Source: Bacillota bacterium (GTDB lineage Bacteria > Bacillota > Clostridia > Acetivibrionales > DSM-1351). Taken from it: a stretch of DNA of 31,930 nucleotides. Positions 15,911 through 23,601 of this stretch are shown here, in pieces. A program made the position numbers and the translations under genes. The notes beneath the pieces are model-generated. The model made no database searches. It was not told the origin of the DNA and saw only the letters and a program-made list of their open reading frames with translations. Position 1 is the first letter of the stretch. Every line of letters begins with the position of its first letter. Location: contig JAEYTP010000095.1 in assembly GCA_023433945.1 (NCBI GenBank), forward strand, positions 1 to 31,930, read 5' to 3'.

Positions 15911-17062
15911 TTAGAAAGCCTTTCTCCCACCTACAAAGGTTCCAACTACATCATATTCGCTGTTCAAAATAACCAAATCCGCATCTTTTCCTTCTTCAAT
16001 AGTACCCTTTTTGTCTATAACATCTAAAAGCCTGGCAGGATTTTCTGACATAATCTTTGAGATCTCCGAAAGAGGTCTTTTGGTAAATTCAATTAGGTTT
16101 TTAAGCATTTTACTTGTTGTAAGTATGCTTCCTGCTCTTGCTGAAAGGTCTGCAAGGCGTGCATCCCCATCTATTACAACTATATCATTAACCCCTAGCT
16201 TATAATTGCCATCTCCAAGCCCTGTTGCCATTATGCTGTCCGTTACCCCTATCACGCGTTCAAGTCCCTTTGCTTTAATTAGGATACGTACTACCGCAGG
16301 ATGAAGGTGTAATCCGTCACAAATTGCTTCACAATATATGTCGCTTTCAAGTACTGCACCACTTATTGCAGGGGAATGCTGATGAAGCAGCTTCATTGCG
16401 TTAAAAGTATGAGTTGCGTGCTTGGCACCATTTTCTATACACTTCATAGTTGTCTCATAGTCTGCTCCACTATGCCCTAAAGAAATTACCACCCCAGTAC
16501 TACTTATCTCCTTTATAAATTCAGACACTCCCTCTACTTCTGGGGAAACTGTCATTAACAGTATAGCTCCCTCTGCTACCTGCTGATAAGCTTGGAAATC
16601 ATCTACAGAAGGCTTTTGTAAAAGATGCTCTGGCATTGCTCCCTTGTATTCCTTGCATAGGTAGGGTCCTTCAAGATGTATTCCTAGTATTTGGCTGCCT
16701 TCATTGCTTGTCTTCTTTGAAACAATAATATTCTTGATACATTTACAAAGCTTTTCTTTAGTATCGGTGAGAAGAGTTGGTAAAAAGCTTGTGGTTCCAC
16801 ACCTTGCAAAAAACTTTCGAAGGTTTTTAATATCTTCAACTTCCGCATTGTTTAAATCTACTCCTAGACCACCGTGAGTGTGAATATCAATAAATCCTGG
16901 AAGCACAGTTTGGCCCTTTACATCAAAAACCTCTACTTCCTTGTCTATCACAATTTCTTGAGATATTTCCTTAATTTTTCCATCCTCCAAGAGGATATCT
17001 ACCATTTTTAGTTGTCCCCCCACTAAGGCATTACCATTTTTAAGCAATACACTCTGTGACAT
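15911..17062 (-). CDS. nagA: N-acetylglucosamine-6-phosphate deacetylase (NagA)
   Basis: Metal-dependent amidohydrolase that removes acetate from an N-acetyl amino-sugar 6-phosphate. At 383 aa it has normal length. Key residues: H61 and H63 in HTHGGLG, metal ligand E131 in HLEGPYL, H197 in LGHSGADY, H218 in HATHTFNAM, and catalytic D275 in GVTDSIMATG. The substrate loop CDGLHLHP is also present. It begins 20 bp after the epimerase-like gene with AAAGGGG as ribosome binding site. Whether it acts on GlcNAc-6-P or GalNAc-6-P cannot be decided from sequence. Confidence 0.93.
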   Translation of the reverse strand: MSQSVLLKNGNALVGGQLKMVDILLEDGKIKEISQEIVIDKEVEVFDVKGQTVLPGFIDIHTHGGLGVDLNNAEVEDIKNLRKFFARCGTTSFLPTLLTDTKEKLCKCIKNIIVSKKTSNEGSQILGIHLEGPYLCKEYKGAMPEHLLQKPSVDDFQAYQQVAEGAILLMTVSPEVEGVSEFIKEISSTGVVISLGHSGADYETTMKCIENGAKHATHTFNAMKLLHQHSPAISGAVLESDIYCEAICDGLHLHPAVVRILIKAKGLERVIGVTDSIMATGLGDGNYKLGVNDIVVIDGDARLADLSARAGSILTTSKMLKNLIEFTKRPLSEISKIMSENPARLLDVIDKKGTIEEGKDADLVILNSEYDVVGTFVGGRKAF

Positions 17063-17082
17063 TTTGATACCCCTTTCTACAA

Positions 17083-17967
17083 CTAACCGATCTCAATAGT
17101 TTGAGTACAGCAAAATACGTCATTGGGATTAATTCTCTGTATTCCAAGCTTATTAGTGAGTTCACCATCAGTATTGCATAAATCAGGAAGTCCATACCAG
17201 GGTTCAATGCAAACAAACTTGATTTCACCAGGTGGCGACCAAAAAACCACATATGGGAAATCCTTGAAAAACACTTTTACATATCTGCCTGTTCCCTTTT
17301 CCACTATGCTTACATAATCTGATTTTAGTCCTGAAAATACAAAGCTTCCATTTTCAAATAATCCTTTAGACAAATGAATTGTATCTTTATTTTTAAATGC
17401 TATTCTTTTTTCTCCACTTAAAAGGCCCTCTTCATTACACACAAGTTCCACAGGTGTTTCTTTTTCCTCAAATACCAGACTATAGTTTTCAATAGGAGTA
17501 GTATTATCAAACGGACACATAAAACCAGTATGGTAGCCTATATTGAAGAGCATCTCATAATCATTACAGTTTTCAACCTTGAATGAACAGTGTAGCCTGT
17601 TATTTTGTAATTTGTATTCTGTATATAGCCTAAATTCAAATGGGTAACGCGCATAGGTTTGCTCATTGCTGTTAAATACAAACACTATAGAATCCGAGGT
17701 TTTATTCGATATCTCATGTTCAATATCCCTTGCAAAACCATGAAAAGCTCCTTTGTATAATCTACCATCAACCTTAAATTTATCTTCTTTTAGCCGACCA
17801 CAATAAGGAAAAAGTATAGGGGAGCGCCTTGGCCAAACAGTCTTGTCACCCTGCCACAAGTGCTCTATCTCACCTTTTTTGTTTATGATAGACCAGAGCT
17901 CAGCACCCATGCTGTTGATTTTTACATTTAGGAACTCGTTTTCTATTTTATATATCAGTTCTACCAC
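17083..17967 (-). CDS. aldose-1-epimerase (mutarotase) family protein, LacX/YihR-like
   Basis: A 294-aa galactose-mutarotase-like beta-sandwich protein that would interconvert alpha and beta anomers of a sugar or sugar phosphate. Catalytic candidates are H76 in AFHGFAR, H146 in NIGYHTGF and E255 in FVCIEPWYGLPD. The N-terminal GAELWSIINKKG and WPRRSPILFPYCGRL segments are typical of the LacX-like branch. The start is a GTG with AAGGTGA about 10 bases upstream. It lies 122 bp after the TSUP gene, the largest gap in the operon; the gap shows no clear promoter. Confidence 0.85.
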   Translation of the reverse strand: MVELIYKIENEFLNVKINSMGAELWSIINKKGEIEHLWQGDKTVWPRRSPILFPYCGRLKEDKFKVDGRLYKGAFHGFARDIEHEISNKTSDSIVFVFNSNEQTYARYPFEFRLYTEYKLQNNRLHCSFKVENCNDYEMLFNIGYHTGFMCPFDNTTPIENYSLVFEEKETPVELVCNEEGLLSGEKRIAFKNKDTIHLSKGLFENGSFVFSGLKSDYVSIVEKGTGRYVKVFFKDFPYVVFWSPPGEIKFVCIEPWYGLPDLCNTDGELTNKLGIQRINPNDVFCCTQTIEIG

Positions 17968-18090
17968 CCCAACTATTCACCTTACTTATTTAACTCACAT
18001 TCTAAATATGAATTATTAGCCCATCAATGTTTAACACCTAATGTCGCTGATAGCTATAAGATAAATAAATAATACAATGTTGCTTTTTAT

Positions 18091-18801
18091 TTATATAAAC
18101 TGTCGTATGAGCAAATAAACAAGTAAGATATTGAAAATTATAGTTATACCCTTCTCGCTTACCTTACTGTTAAGAAAAGTTCCAACCTTTGAACCAATTA
18201 TTGCACCCGGTATCATAAATAATGCCAGGGAAAGATCGTTATTGCCTGTTGCAACATTTGACAACACACTTATAAGCGCAGTCACAAGAGTAACGTAGGT
18301 TGAAGTTGCAGAGGCAACTTTTTGTGCGAGGGCAAAGAACACTAACAGTACAGGAATGGTAATTGGGCCTCCGCCTATTCCAAAAAGTCCTGATAATATA
18401 CCTATAAACAAACCAAATATAACCTTGTATACTTTCCCCAAGTTCATACTAGGAAGCTTATTCTTTACCATCATCAACACCAACAGTAAAATAATTAAAA
18501 GGCTGAATAAAATCTTAAACATTTCAGGTGATACTATGCTGTTAAAGTACACTCCGATATATGAACCTGGAATACTTCCTATAATGATTACAAGTGCTGT
18601 TTTGATATCCCCTTGCTTTCTCTTCATATAAGTATAGGATGATAAGGCAGCCATAATAAAAACTGTTAACGAAGAACTTACAGAAGCTAATTCCTTTGAG
18701 ATTCCCACTGAAATTAGCGTAGGTACAATAATTACTCCGCCACCAATTCCAAGCATACTGCCTATTGAGCTTGCTATTAATGAAATAATAAAATATAACA
18801 A
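18091..18801 (-). CDS. TauE/SafE (TSUP) family membrane transporter
   Basis: A 236-aa integral membrane protein with about seven to eight hydrophobic segments and two family signature repeats, IGSMLGIGGGVIIVPTLI near the N terminus and GILSGLFGIGGGPITIPVL near the middle. Family members move sulfite, sulfonates, sulfoacetate or other organic anions, often as exporters. The start is TTG with AGGAGG six bases upstream. It sits in the middle of the sugar operon, 27 bp after the kinase gene; a sulfur- or acid-containing by-product to be exported is a reasonable inference, not shown by sequence. Confidence 0.9.
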   Translation of the reverse strand: MLYFIISLIASSIGSMLGIGGGVIIVPTLISVGISKELASVSSSLTVFIMAALSSYTYMKRKQGDIKTALVIIIGSIPGSYIGVYFNSIVSPEMFKILFSLLIILLLVLMMVKNKLPSMNLGKVYKVIFGLFIGILSGLFGIGGGPITIPVLLVFFALAQKVASATSTYVTLVTALISVLSNVATGNNDLSLALFMIPGAIIGSKVGTFLNSKVSEKGITIIFNILLVYLLIRQFI

Positions 18802-18828
18802 TTTATCCTCCTACATATAAAGAAAAAA

Positions 18829-19950
18829 TCAACAGCTTAATCTCTTCTTTATTCCTTTTATTTCTTCTATGAGCTGTTCCCTGCTTGGAGAAAAACCATT
18901 CATTACATAAAATCTTGTTGTAGCATTTGCAACAGCCAATCTTTCATTTATATTAAGTTTCCCCAGACAAGTAGCTATATAACCTCCGTTAAAGGTATCC
19001 CCTGCCCCTGTAGTAATAACAGGATTCTCGCAATAATCTTGAATAGATATTCCAACTCCCTCTGAAGCAGCTGCAGCAACTGCATAATGTTGAGTATGAA
19101 TAACTATCTCGTCCAAGTTTAACCTTTCTCTGATTGAAAAAGCTGTTTCTCCCACAGCCTCAATATCCTCTGAGATAACCTCACCATAATATGAGAACAA
19201 TAAGGCCGCCTCATGTTCATTTAAACTTAATGTCATTGGTATCTTATTATTTATATCACCCAGCAACTTAAAGGTGTCATTTATAGCTTCAACACTTCTC
19301 TTCTTTATATTTGCAAAGTCAAAAAACATTCTCCTTGGACACTTTTCCTTGAAGAAATTATTATTGATTTCAGTAATGAATTCATCAAACTTAGGCATAT
19401 TTGACCAATAACCTATTGAAACAATATCGGCATCTTTAAATATTTCTCTTAATACTCTGTGTCCAAGTGAACTTACTAAATCGCTCCATTGAAATGATAA
19501 TAGATCATTTAAGTGCGGCATCATTATTTTGCCATCGGTGAATTCAAGTACATTGCTTATTACTGGATCTCCCACTGATAAAACAGTGCATTTCTCATAG
19601 AACTCGTCAAATATTGGGTCAATTCTATCCTTGCCATACATCGCAAGCATTACGGGATTAAGCTCAAGATTACACAAAGCCTTCCCAGTATTTGCAGTAA
19701 AGCCTCCACAACTTCTACGCTTACTTATTAATTCATTTGCCATACCACCATTGCCACGGTTAACTATCAGCTCCCCAAATTTTTTCATTTTATCTATGAG
19801 GATGTATTCACTACTGCTTAATCGGGTTTCAACCACCTGCCAGACCTGATCGATAAAGCCGTCTATTCCTAATATAATCTTTCCATGCACATTTTCAGCA
19901 TAGTTAACTACTTTTTCAATATCTAGATCATTCCAAGTACTTTTTTTCAT
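18829..19950 (-). CDS. PfkB/ribokinase-family sugar kinase
   Basis: A 373-aa kinase, longer than usual for the family (about 300-330). The C-terminal PfkB signature TTGAGDTFNGGYIAT carries the anion hole and catalytic aspartate; the N-terminal glycine-rich substrate segment is RRSCGGFTANTGKAL. The first 40 residues and the segment NRGNGGMANELIS are not typical. It would phosphorylate a ketose phosphate or sugar, supplying the bisphosphate for the aldolase. I chose the ATG at 19950, with GGGGTGG about eight bases before; a GTG four codons upstream falls within that site. It follows the LarA-like gene by 47 bp. Confidence 0.87.
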   Translation of the reverse strand: MKKSTWNDLDIEKVVNYAENVHGKIILGIDGFIDQVWQVVETRLSSSEYILIDKMKKFGELIVNRGNGGMANELISKRRSCGGFTANTGKALCNLELNPVMLAMYGKDRIDPIFDEFYEKCTVLSVGDPVISNVLEFTDGKIMMPHLNDLLSFQWSDLVSSLGHRVLREIFKDADIVSIGYWSNMPKFDEFITEINNNFFKEKCPRRMFFDFANIKKRSVEAINDTFKLLGDINNKIPMTLSLNEHEAALLFSYYGEVISEDIEAVGETAFSIRERLNLDEIVIHTQHYAVAAAASEGVGISIQDYCENPVITTGAGDTFNGGYIATCLGKLNINERLAVANATTRFYVMNGFSPSREQLIEEIKGIKKRLSC

Positions 19951-19997
19951 TACTTTAGCCACCCCTTATGACTTTAGCATTATTAATATTATTACTA

Positions 19998-21470
19998 CTA
20001 TTTTTGATGGCAAAAATCTATTCCATAATTACCCTGCTCGCTATCCTTCATACAAAGATGAACAGCAGCTGTTTTAAATGCTCTAGGTAATGCAAGAATA
20101 TTTGGATTAGGGCCAACATATTTTTTCTTTGCGTCCTCAAGAGCTTCTTCAAATGTTGCTCTAGTCTTAAGTCCCATACTCCTTGCATATCCTGGTTCCT
20201 GTGCCCCTACAATGTAAATGGCAGAAGTATTCATCTCAGCTATATGTCCACAGCTAATCATTGAAAATGCATGGAATGGATGGAAGCCGTATGCAAAGCG
20301 ATATTTTCTGATATACTCTTCTTTTGTCGCAAAATATTGCCCATACTGATCTAAATCAGGAAGTACTTGATTATAATCCTTTTGGAACAATTCATAAACT
20401 TCACGGTATCCAGGGAACTCCTCATCATGGAAGTAACCGTTACAGGCCGATGAACAAATAATGACACAATTATCCTTGAGTACTCTCTTATGTCTTATAA
20501 TTTGTGCTGAAAGTGCCTGCATCATAAAGATAGGGTTTGTGCCCATACCATTACCATAATGGAAAAATTGAGGCATTCCAAATACCATAACATCATACTT
20601 TTTCTCAGCCCAATGAACGTAGGTGCGCTTATCTGCTGTCTTCCAAGATATTGGTTGCATTACTTTTGCATATCCACTGTTAATCTCTATTTGTCTTGAT
20701 TTTGTATCTAGTACCGCATCACAAACAAAAAACTTCTTGCCCATACGTTCTTCCATGTATTGACCAATTTCATCGAATTTAGTTCTCATCATAGAGTTTC
20801 CGTTAACTGGAGTAAAATCTTTGCGATGCATAACCTCTGGAACATGATGAGATGCAATTGACTTCCAGTGCGTTATACCTGTTGAACAATGCTTGTATCC
20901 ACCTGAATAGCCACCATAAGGATTACCTTGTGTGTGCCCAATCAGAATGGCAACATCTGCATCATAAACATACTTGTTCATCAAAACAGGATCGCCACGC
21001 TTTGTTGTGCCAAGGTCAACCAGATGCTCGTAGTCTTCACTATCATGATTTATAATTTGGTGCGAATACCAGAAATCATTAAATATTTCCTCACCTAATA
21101 TACTAAGTATTTCTTGCTTTGTATTCTTTCTATGTAGTCCATTTGAGCATATTAGTAAAATATCCTCTTTCTCTACACCAGCTTTGTATAACTCTTCAAG
21201 CACAATTTTGATAGATACCTTACGATGTGAAGTAGGTTGTTCTCCACCTTTAACCCTATCGGGGAATATTATGACAACCTTTGAGCCTTTTTTAGCAAGT
21301 TTTGATAAAGGCTCCATACCTATTGGGTTTAATATTGATTCCCTAGTTGCCTTATAAACATCTTCAATGTAAGGCGGATCTGGAACTGTTTCACCTGGAA
21401 TAAATACATCAGTATTATCCGGTAGATTAGCTTCCATTGTACCCTGTCCATACTCAAACGATAGCTTCAT
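19998..21470 (-). CDS. LarA-family (DUF2088) nickel-pincer racemase/epimerase homologue
   Basis: A 490-aa member of the lactate-racemase family, whose characterised members use a nickel-pincer nucleotide to racemise or epimerise alpha-hydroxyacids. Visible landmarks: D71 in FPDRVKGG, H113 in SNGLHR, the pincer-attachment lysine K193 in GGYSGGYK and a nickel-ligand candidate H209 in ASHH. By spacing, LarA residue R75 corresponds to K74 and the acid/base H174 to N183 (NPYGGYSGG), so substrate and chemistry may differ. The family is usually about 425 aa; this has insertions. Ribosome binding site AGGAGG is clear. No cofactor genes larB, larC or larE are in the window, so they would be elsewhere. 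Confidence 0.87.
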   Translation of the reverse strand: MKLSFEYGQGTMEANLPDNTDVFIPGETVPDPPYIEDVYKATRESILNPIGMEPLSKLAKKGSKVVIIFPDRVKGGEQPTSHRKVSIKIVLEELYKAGVEKEDILLICSNGLHRKNTKQEILSILGEEIFNDFWYSHQIINHDSEDYEHLVDLGTTKRGDPVLMNKYVYDADVAILIGHTQGNPYGGYSGGYKHCSTGITHWKSIASHHVPEVMHRKDFTPVNGNSMMRTKFDEIGQYMEERMGKKFFVCDAVLDTKSRQIEINSGYAKVMQPISWKTADKRTYVHWAEKKYDVMVFGMPQFFHYGNGMGTNPIFMMQALSAQIIRHKRVLKDNCVIICSSACNGYFHDEEFPGYREVYELFQKDYNQVLPDLDQYGQYFATKEEYIRKYRFAYGFHPFHAFSMISCGHIAEMNTSAIYIVGAQEPGYARSMGLKTRATFEEALEDAKKKYVGPNPNILALPRAFKTAAVHLCMKDSEQGNYGIDFCHQK

Positions 21471-21497
21471 TCCAATTACCTCCTAATTTAATAAATT

Positions 21498-22340
21498 TTA
21501 GTAGTTCATATAGGTTTTAATAATTTCTAAATATTCATCTGGATAAAATCCAATCTCACCGCTAAATCTTGTAAGTGCAATCAAGCCACCATCAATTTCA
21601 GGTATGGATGCAAGCATATTTGCATTGTCTGTTTTCAGTCCACCACCATAAACTACTGGAAGTCCATCGGTTTGTTTTTTTACAAATCGTGCTATCTTTT
21701 GGATATATTCTTTTGTTGGAGGTGTTTTGCCTGGTCCAATTGCCCAAACGGGCTCATATGCTATAGCAACCTTAGTTAAATCAACACCTTGAAGTCCTAT
21801 ATTCAACTGTTTTCTCAAAACGAGCTTCCAATCTGCTTTTTCATCAGCTTCCCCAATACAGTATAAAACCTTTAAACCAGCACTAATTGCACAATTAATC
21901 TCTTTATTGAGCAAACGATTGACTGCATTGGTATCAGCAACACCACTCTCAAGCATAATACCTAACTTGTCTCTTCTCTCTTCACAATGTCCTATAATTG
22001 TGAACTGACATCCCATTGACTTTGCAGCATTAGCTGTACGATTTGTTGTAAATGCCCCAAAATTACCACCAATAGCTGTATCCTCTCTGAATACACCCTG
22101 ACAACCAATCTGAATAGGGCTATTTTCTGTTTTTGCTCTCATGGCTTCAATCAGATGAGCTTCTGGAAAAAACATTGCAAACTCGCAATCTCCATTATCA
22201 TATTTCTTTAATTTTTCCTGCGTATTTTCTACAATGTATTTACCCCATTGTTCAATTGGAGCAATTCCATTAACACCGCCTAAATGCTTTGGAATATCAA
22301 ATCTTTTTAGATTAGCAAATATGTATTTCAGATGAAACAC
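21498..22340 (-). CDS. divergent triosephosphate isomerase-like protein
   Basis: A 280-aa TIM-barrel protein and first gene of the sugar operon. The isomerase residues are kept: N10 and K12 in FANLKRF, H118 in IIGHCEERR, and E196 in AYEPVWAIGPGKTPP. Elsewhere it departs from true TpiA: GHSERR has become GHCEERR, the phosphate loop YGGSV is YGGGLK, and the following GGASL loop reads IALTRFSG. This resembles paralogues acting on tetrulose phosphates or other sugar phosphates, though DHAP/glyceraldehyde-3-phosphate interconversion remains possible. The start shown is GTG with GAAGGG very close upstream; a start a few codons later is possible. The gap to the LarA-like gene is 27 bp. Confidence 0.85.
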   Translation of the reverse strand: MFHLKYIFANLKRFDIPKHLGGVNGIAPIEQWGKYIVENTQEKLKKYDNGDCEFAMFFPEAHLIEAMRAKTENSPIQIGCQGVFREDTAIGGNFGAFTTNRTANAAKSMGCQFTIIGHCEERRDKLGIMLESGVADTNAVNRLLNKEINCAISAGLKVLYCIGEADEKADWKLVLRKQLNIGLQGVDLTKVAIAYEPVWAIGPGKTPPTKEYIQKIARFVKKQTDGLPVVYGGGLKTDNANMLASIPEIDGGLIALTRFSGEIGFYPDEYLEIIKTYMNY

Positions 22341-22368
22341 CTACCCTTCAAATGTATATTATTTTTGT

Positions 22369-22386
22369 ATTTCTTAAATTTCTTAA
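22369..22386. repeat. 9-bp tandem repeat in the leader of the sugar operon
   Basis: ATTTCTTAA occurs twice in tandem (22369-22377 and 22378-22386), between the proposed promoter and the first gene. Confidence 0.7.
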
Positions 22387-22401
22387 ATGCTTTATGTAAA
22401 T

Positions 22402-22436
22402 ATATTAGCATACATTTTTCGCCGTTTTGCATACAT
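22402..22436 (-). promoter_or_regulatory. candidate extended -10 promoter and direct repeats for the sugar operon
   Basis: On the minus strand TGC-TAATAT forms an extended -10 element (22407-22402), about 60 bp before the first gene; no good -35 is present. The octamer ATGTATGC occurs twice exactly 21 bp (two helical turns) apart, at 22436-22429 and 22415-22408, bracketing the -35 area. This suits an activator or repressor site. Confidence 0.4.
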
Positions 22437-22442
22437 GTTACC

Positions 22443-22452
22443 CAAACGTTTG
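22443..22452. promoter_or_regulatory. candidate LacI-family operator
   Basis: CAAACGTTTG is a perfect 10-bp palindrome with the central CG typical of LacI/GalR operators. It lies between the sugar operon's promoter region and a decayed LacI-family gene in divergent orientation, the classic place for such an operator. Confidence 0.45.
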
Positions 22453-22454
22453 CC

Positions 22455-22829
22455 TAGATCCTATCAATCACCAAAATATAATCAACACTCATTTATCCAC
22501 CGATGGAGGATACAATGGGGCCAAAACGCTTATAAATAATAAAGCAAATGCTACTGCGTTTTTTTGTACTAATGATATAACTGCTATAGGCGCCTTGAAA
22601 GCCATAAAGAAGCTGGTTTGCGTGTGCCAGATGACATTTCTATTATCAGCATTGATGATATAGACATGTCCCAATATGTTTCACCTATGCTTACTACCGT
22701 TCATATACCTATAAATAAACTTGGAAGAATGGCAGTAAAAACATAATAGACCGTATCGAACACGGTCACAGTCTCCCGATAAAGATACCTTTTACAATTA
22801 CAAAAAGGGAGAGCTGCGCCACTCTCTAG
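22455..22829 (+). pseudogene. C-terminal remnant of a LacI/GalR-family regulator
   Basis: The only plus-strand gene trace in the window. Three frames joined by two single-base deletions (near 22605-22610 and 22736-22742) read as the C-terminal sensor half of a LacI-family repressor: STDGGYNGAKTLI, ATAFFCTNDITAIGALKAI, then GLRVPDDISIISIDDIDMSQ and MLTTVHIPINKLGRMAVK, then NIIDRIEHG and FTITKRESCATL with a TAG stop at 22829. The helix-turn-helix and first sensor half, about 200 residues, are absent. It is divergent from the sugar operon, so it was probably that operon's repressor. It ends 5 bp before the stop of the convergent NarL-type gene. Confidence 0.82.
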
Positions 22830-22834
22830 CTAGC

Positions 22835-23515
22835 TCAGTTTATAAATAAGTGGGTAAGATTCATCTCTTGAATCAGCTTTACTATTTCTTTTGATCGGCT
22901 ACAGCCAAACTTCCTGAGTAAACTTTTTATCTGAGTTTTGACAGTAATTAGCTCAACACAGCGCAATTTTGCTATTTCATTTACCTTTTTACCTTGCAGC
23001 AGCAATTGTATTAATTCCCTTTCCGTCCTTGTGAGTTGAGAAACATTACTAATAAAAAACAATAAGCTTCTTTCGGATTTACGTAGCCTAGAATACTCAC
23101 TCATTATTTTTGCTTGAATATTAGTCTCCATAATAGGTTTGCCCTCATACGCTTTTCGTATGTGCATCAAGACATCTGCTTCTTTGCTGCCCTTAACTAC
23201 ATAATCAATAGCACCTGTATCCATGGCAGTAAATATCATATTATCAGTCTCATGTGCTGTCAGAAAAATAATCTTTTGTTGCGGGTTATCCTCTAAAATG
23301 GCTTGTGCTGCAGTAATTCCTGCTTTTATATTTTCCATCTCAATATCCATTAAGATTATGTCACTTGATTCTTTTCTGGCAAGTTCTGTAATCTCTCTAC
23401 CTGACGCAGCAGCACCTACAACTTTCATATCACTTTGTGAATTTATTAAATCACAAAGGTCTTCACGAAGAAGATCAAAATCCTCTGCAATGATTATTTT
23501 TATTTTATTTCCCAC
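22835..23515 (-). CDS. NarL/FixJ-type response regulator (receiver plus LuxR HTH)
   Basis: A 226-aa transcription factor. The receiver (5-125) has AEDFD, phosphoacceptor D57 in IILMDIEMEN, the threonine in IFLTAHE and the lysine in YVVKGSK. After a helical linker, a LuxR-type helix-turn-helix covers about 160-222 (LTRTERELIQLLLQGKKVNEIA, then VKTQIKSLLRKFGC). It lies 86 bp after its kinase gene. The start is GTG with GAAGGGA about 10 bp before it. Likely target: the adjacent importer operon, as often found for such pairs; this is inference. Confidence 0.88.
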   Translation of the reverse strand: MGNKIKIIIAEDFDLLREDLCDLINSQSDMKVVGAAASGREITELARKESSDIILMDIEMENIKAGITAAQAILEDNPQQKIIFLTAHETDNMIFTAMDTGAIDYVVKGSKEADVLMHIRKAYEGKPIMETNIQAKIMSEYSRLRKSERSLLFFISNVSQLTRTERELIQLLLQGKKVNEIAKLRCVELITVKTQIKSLLRKFGCSRSKEIVKLIQEMNLTHLFIN

Positions 23516-23601
23516 AGAAGCATCGTCCCTTCTAAAATGATTTATTGTTTATTATAACTAGGTTTATATCTTTAATTTTATAATTCCCCTTCTAGTATGA
23601 T

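Noticed and set aside
22427..22663. A small new plus-strand protein of 78 codons upstream of the sugar operon
   Set aside because: Its sequence is the frameshifted middle of a LacI-family sensor domain; the last 11 codons are out-of-frame translation after the first deletion.
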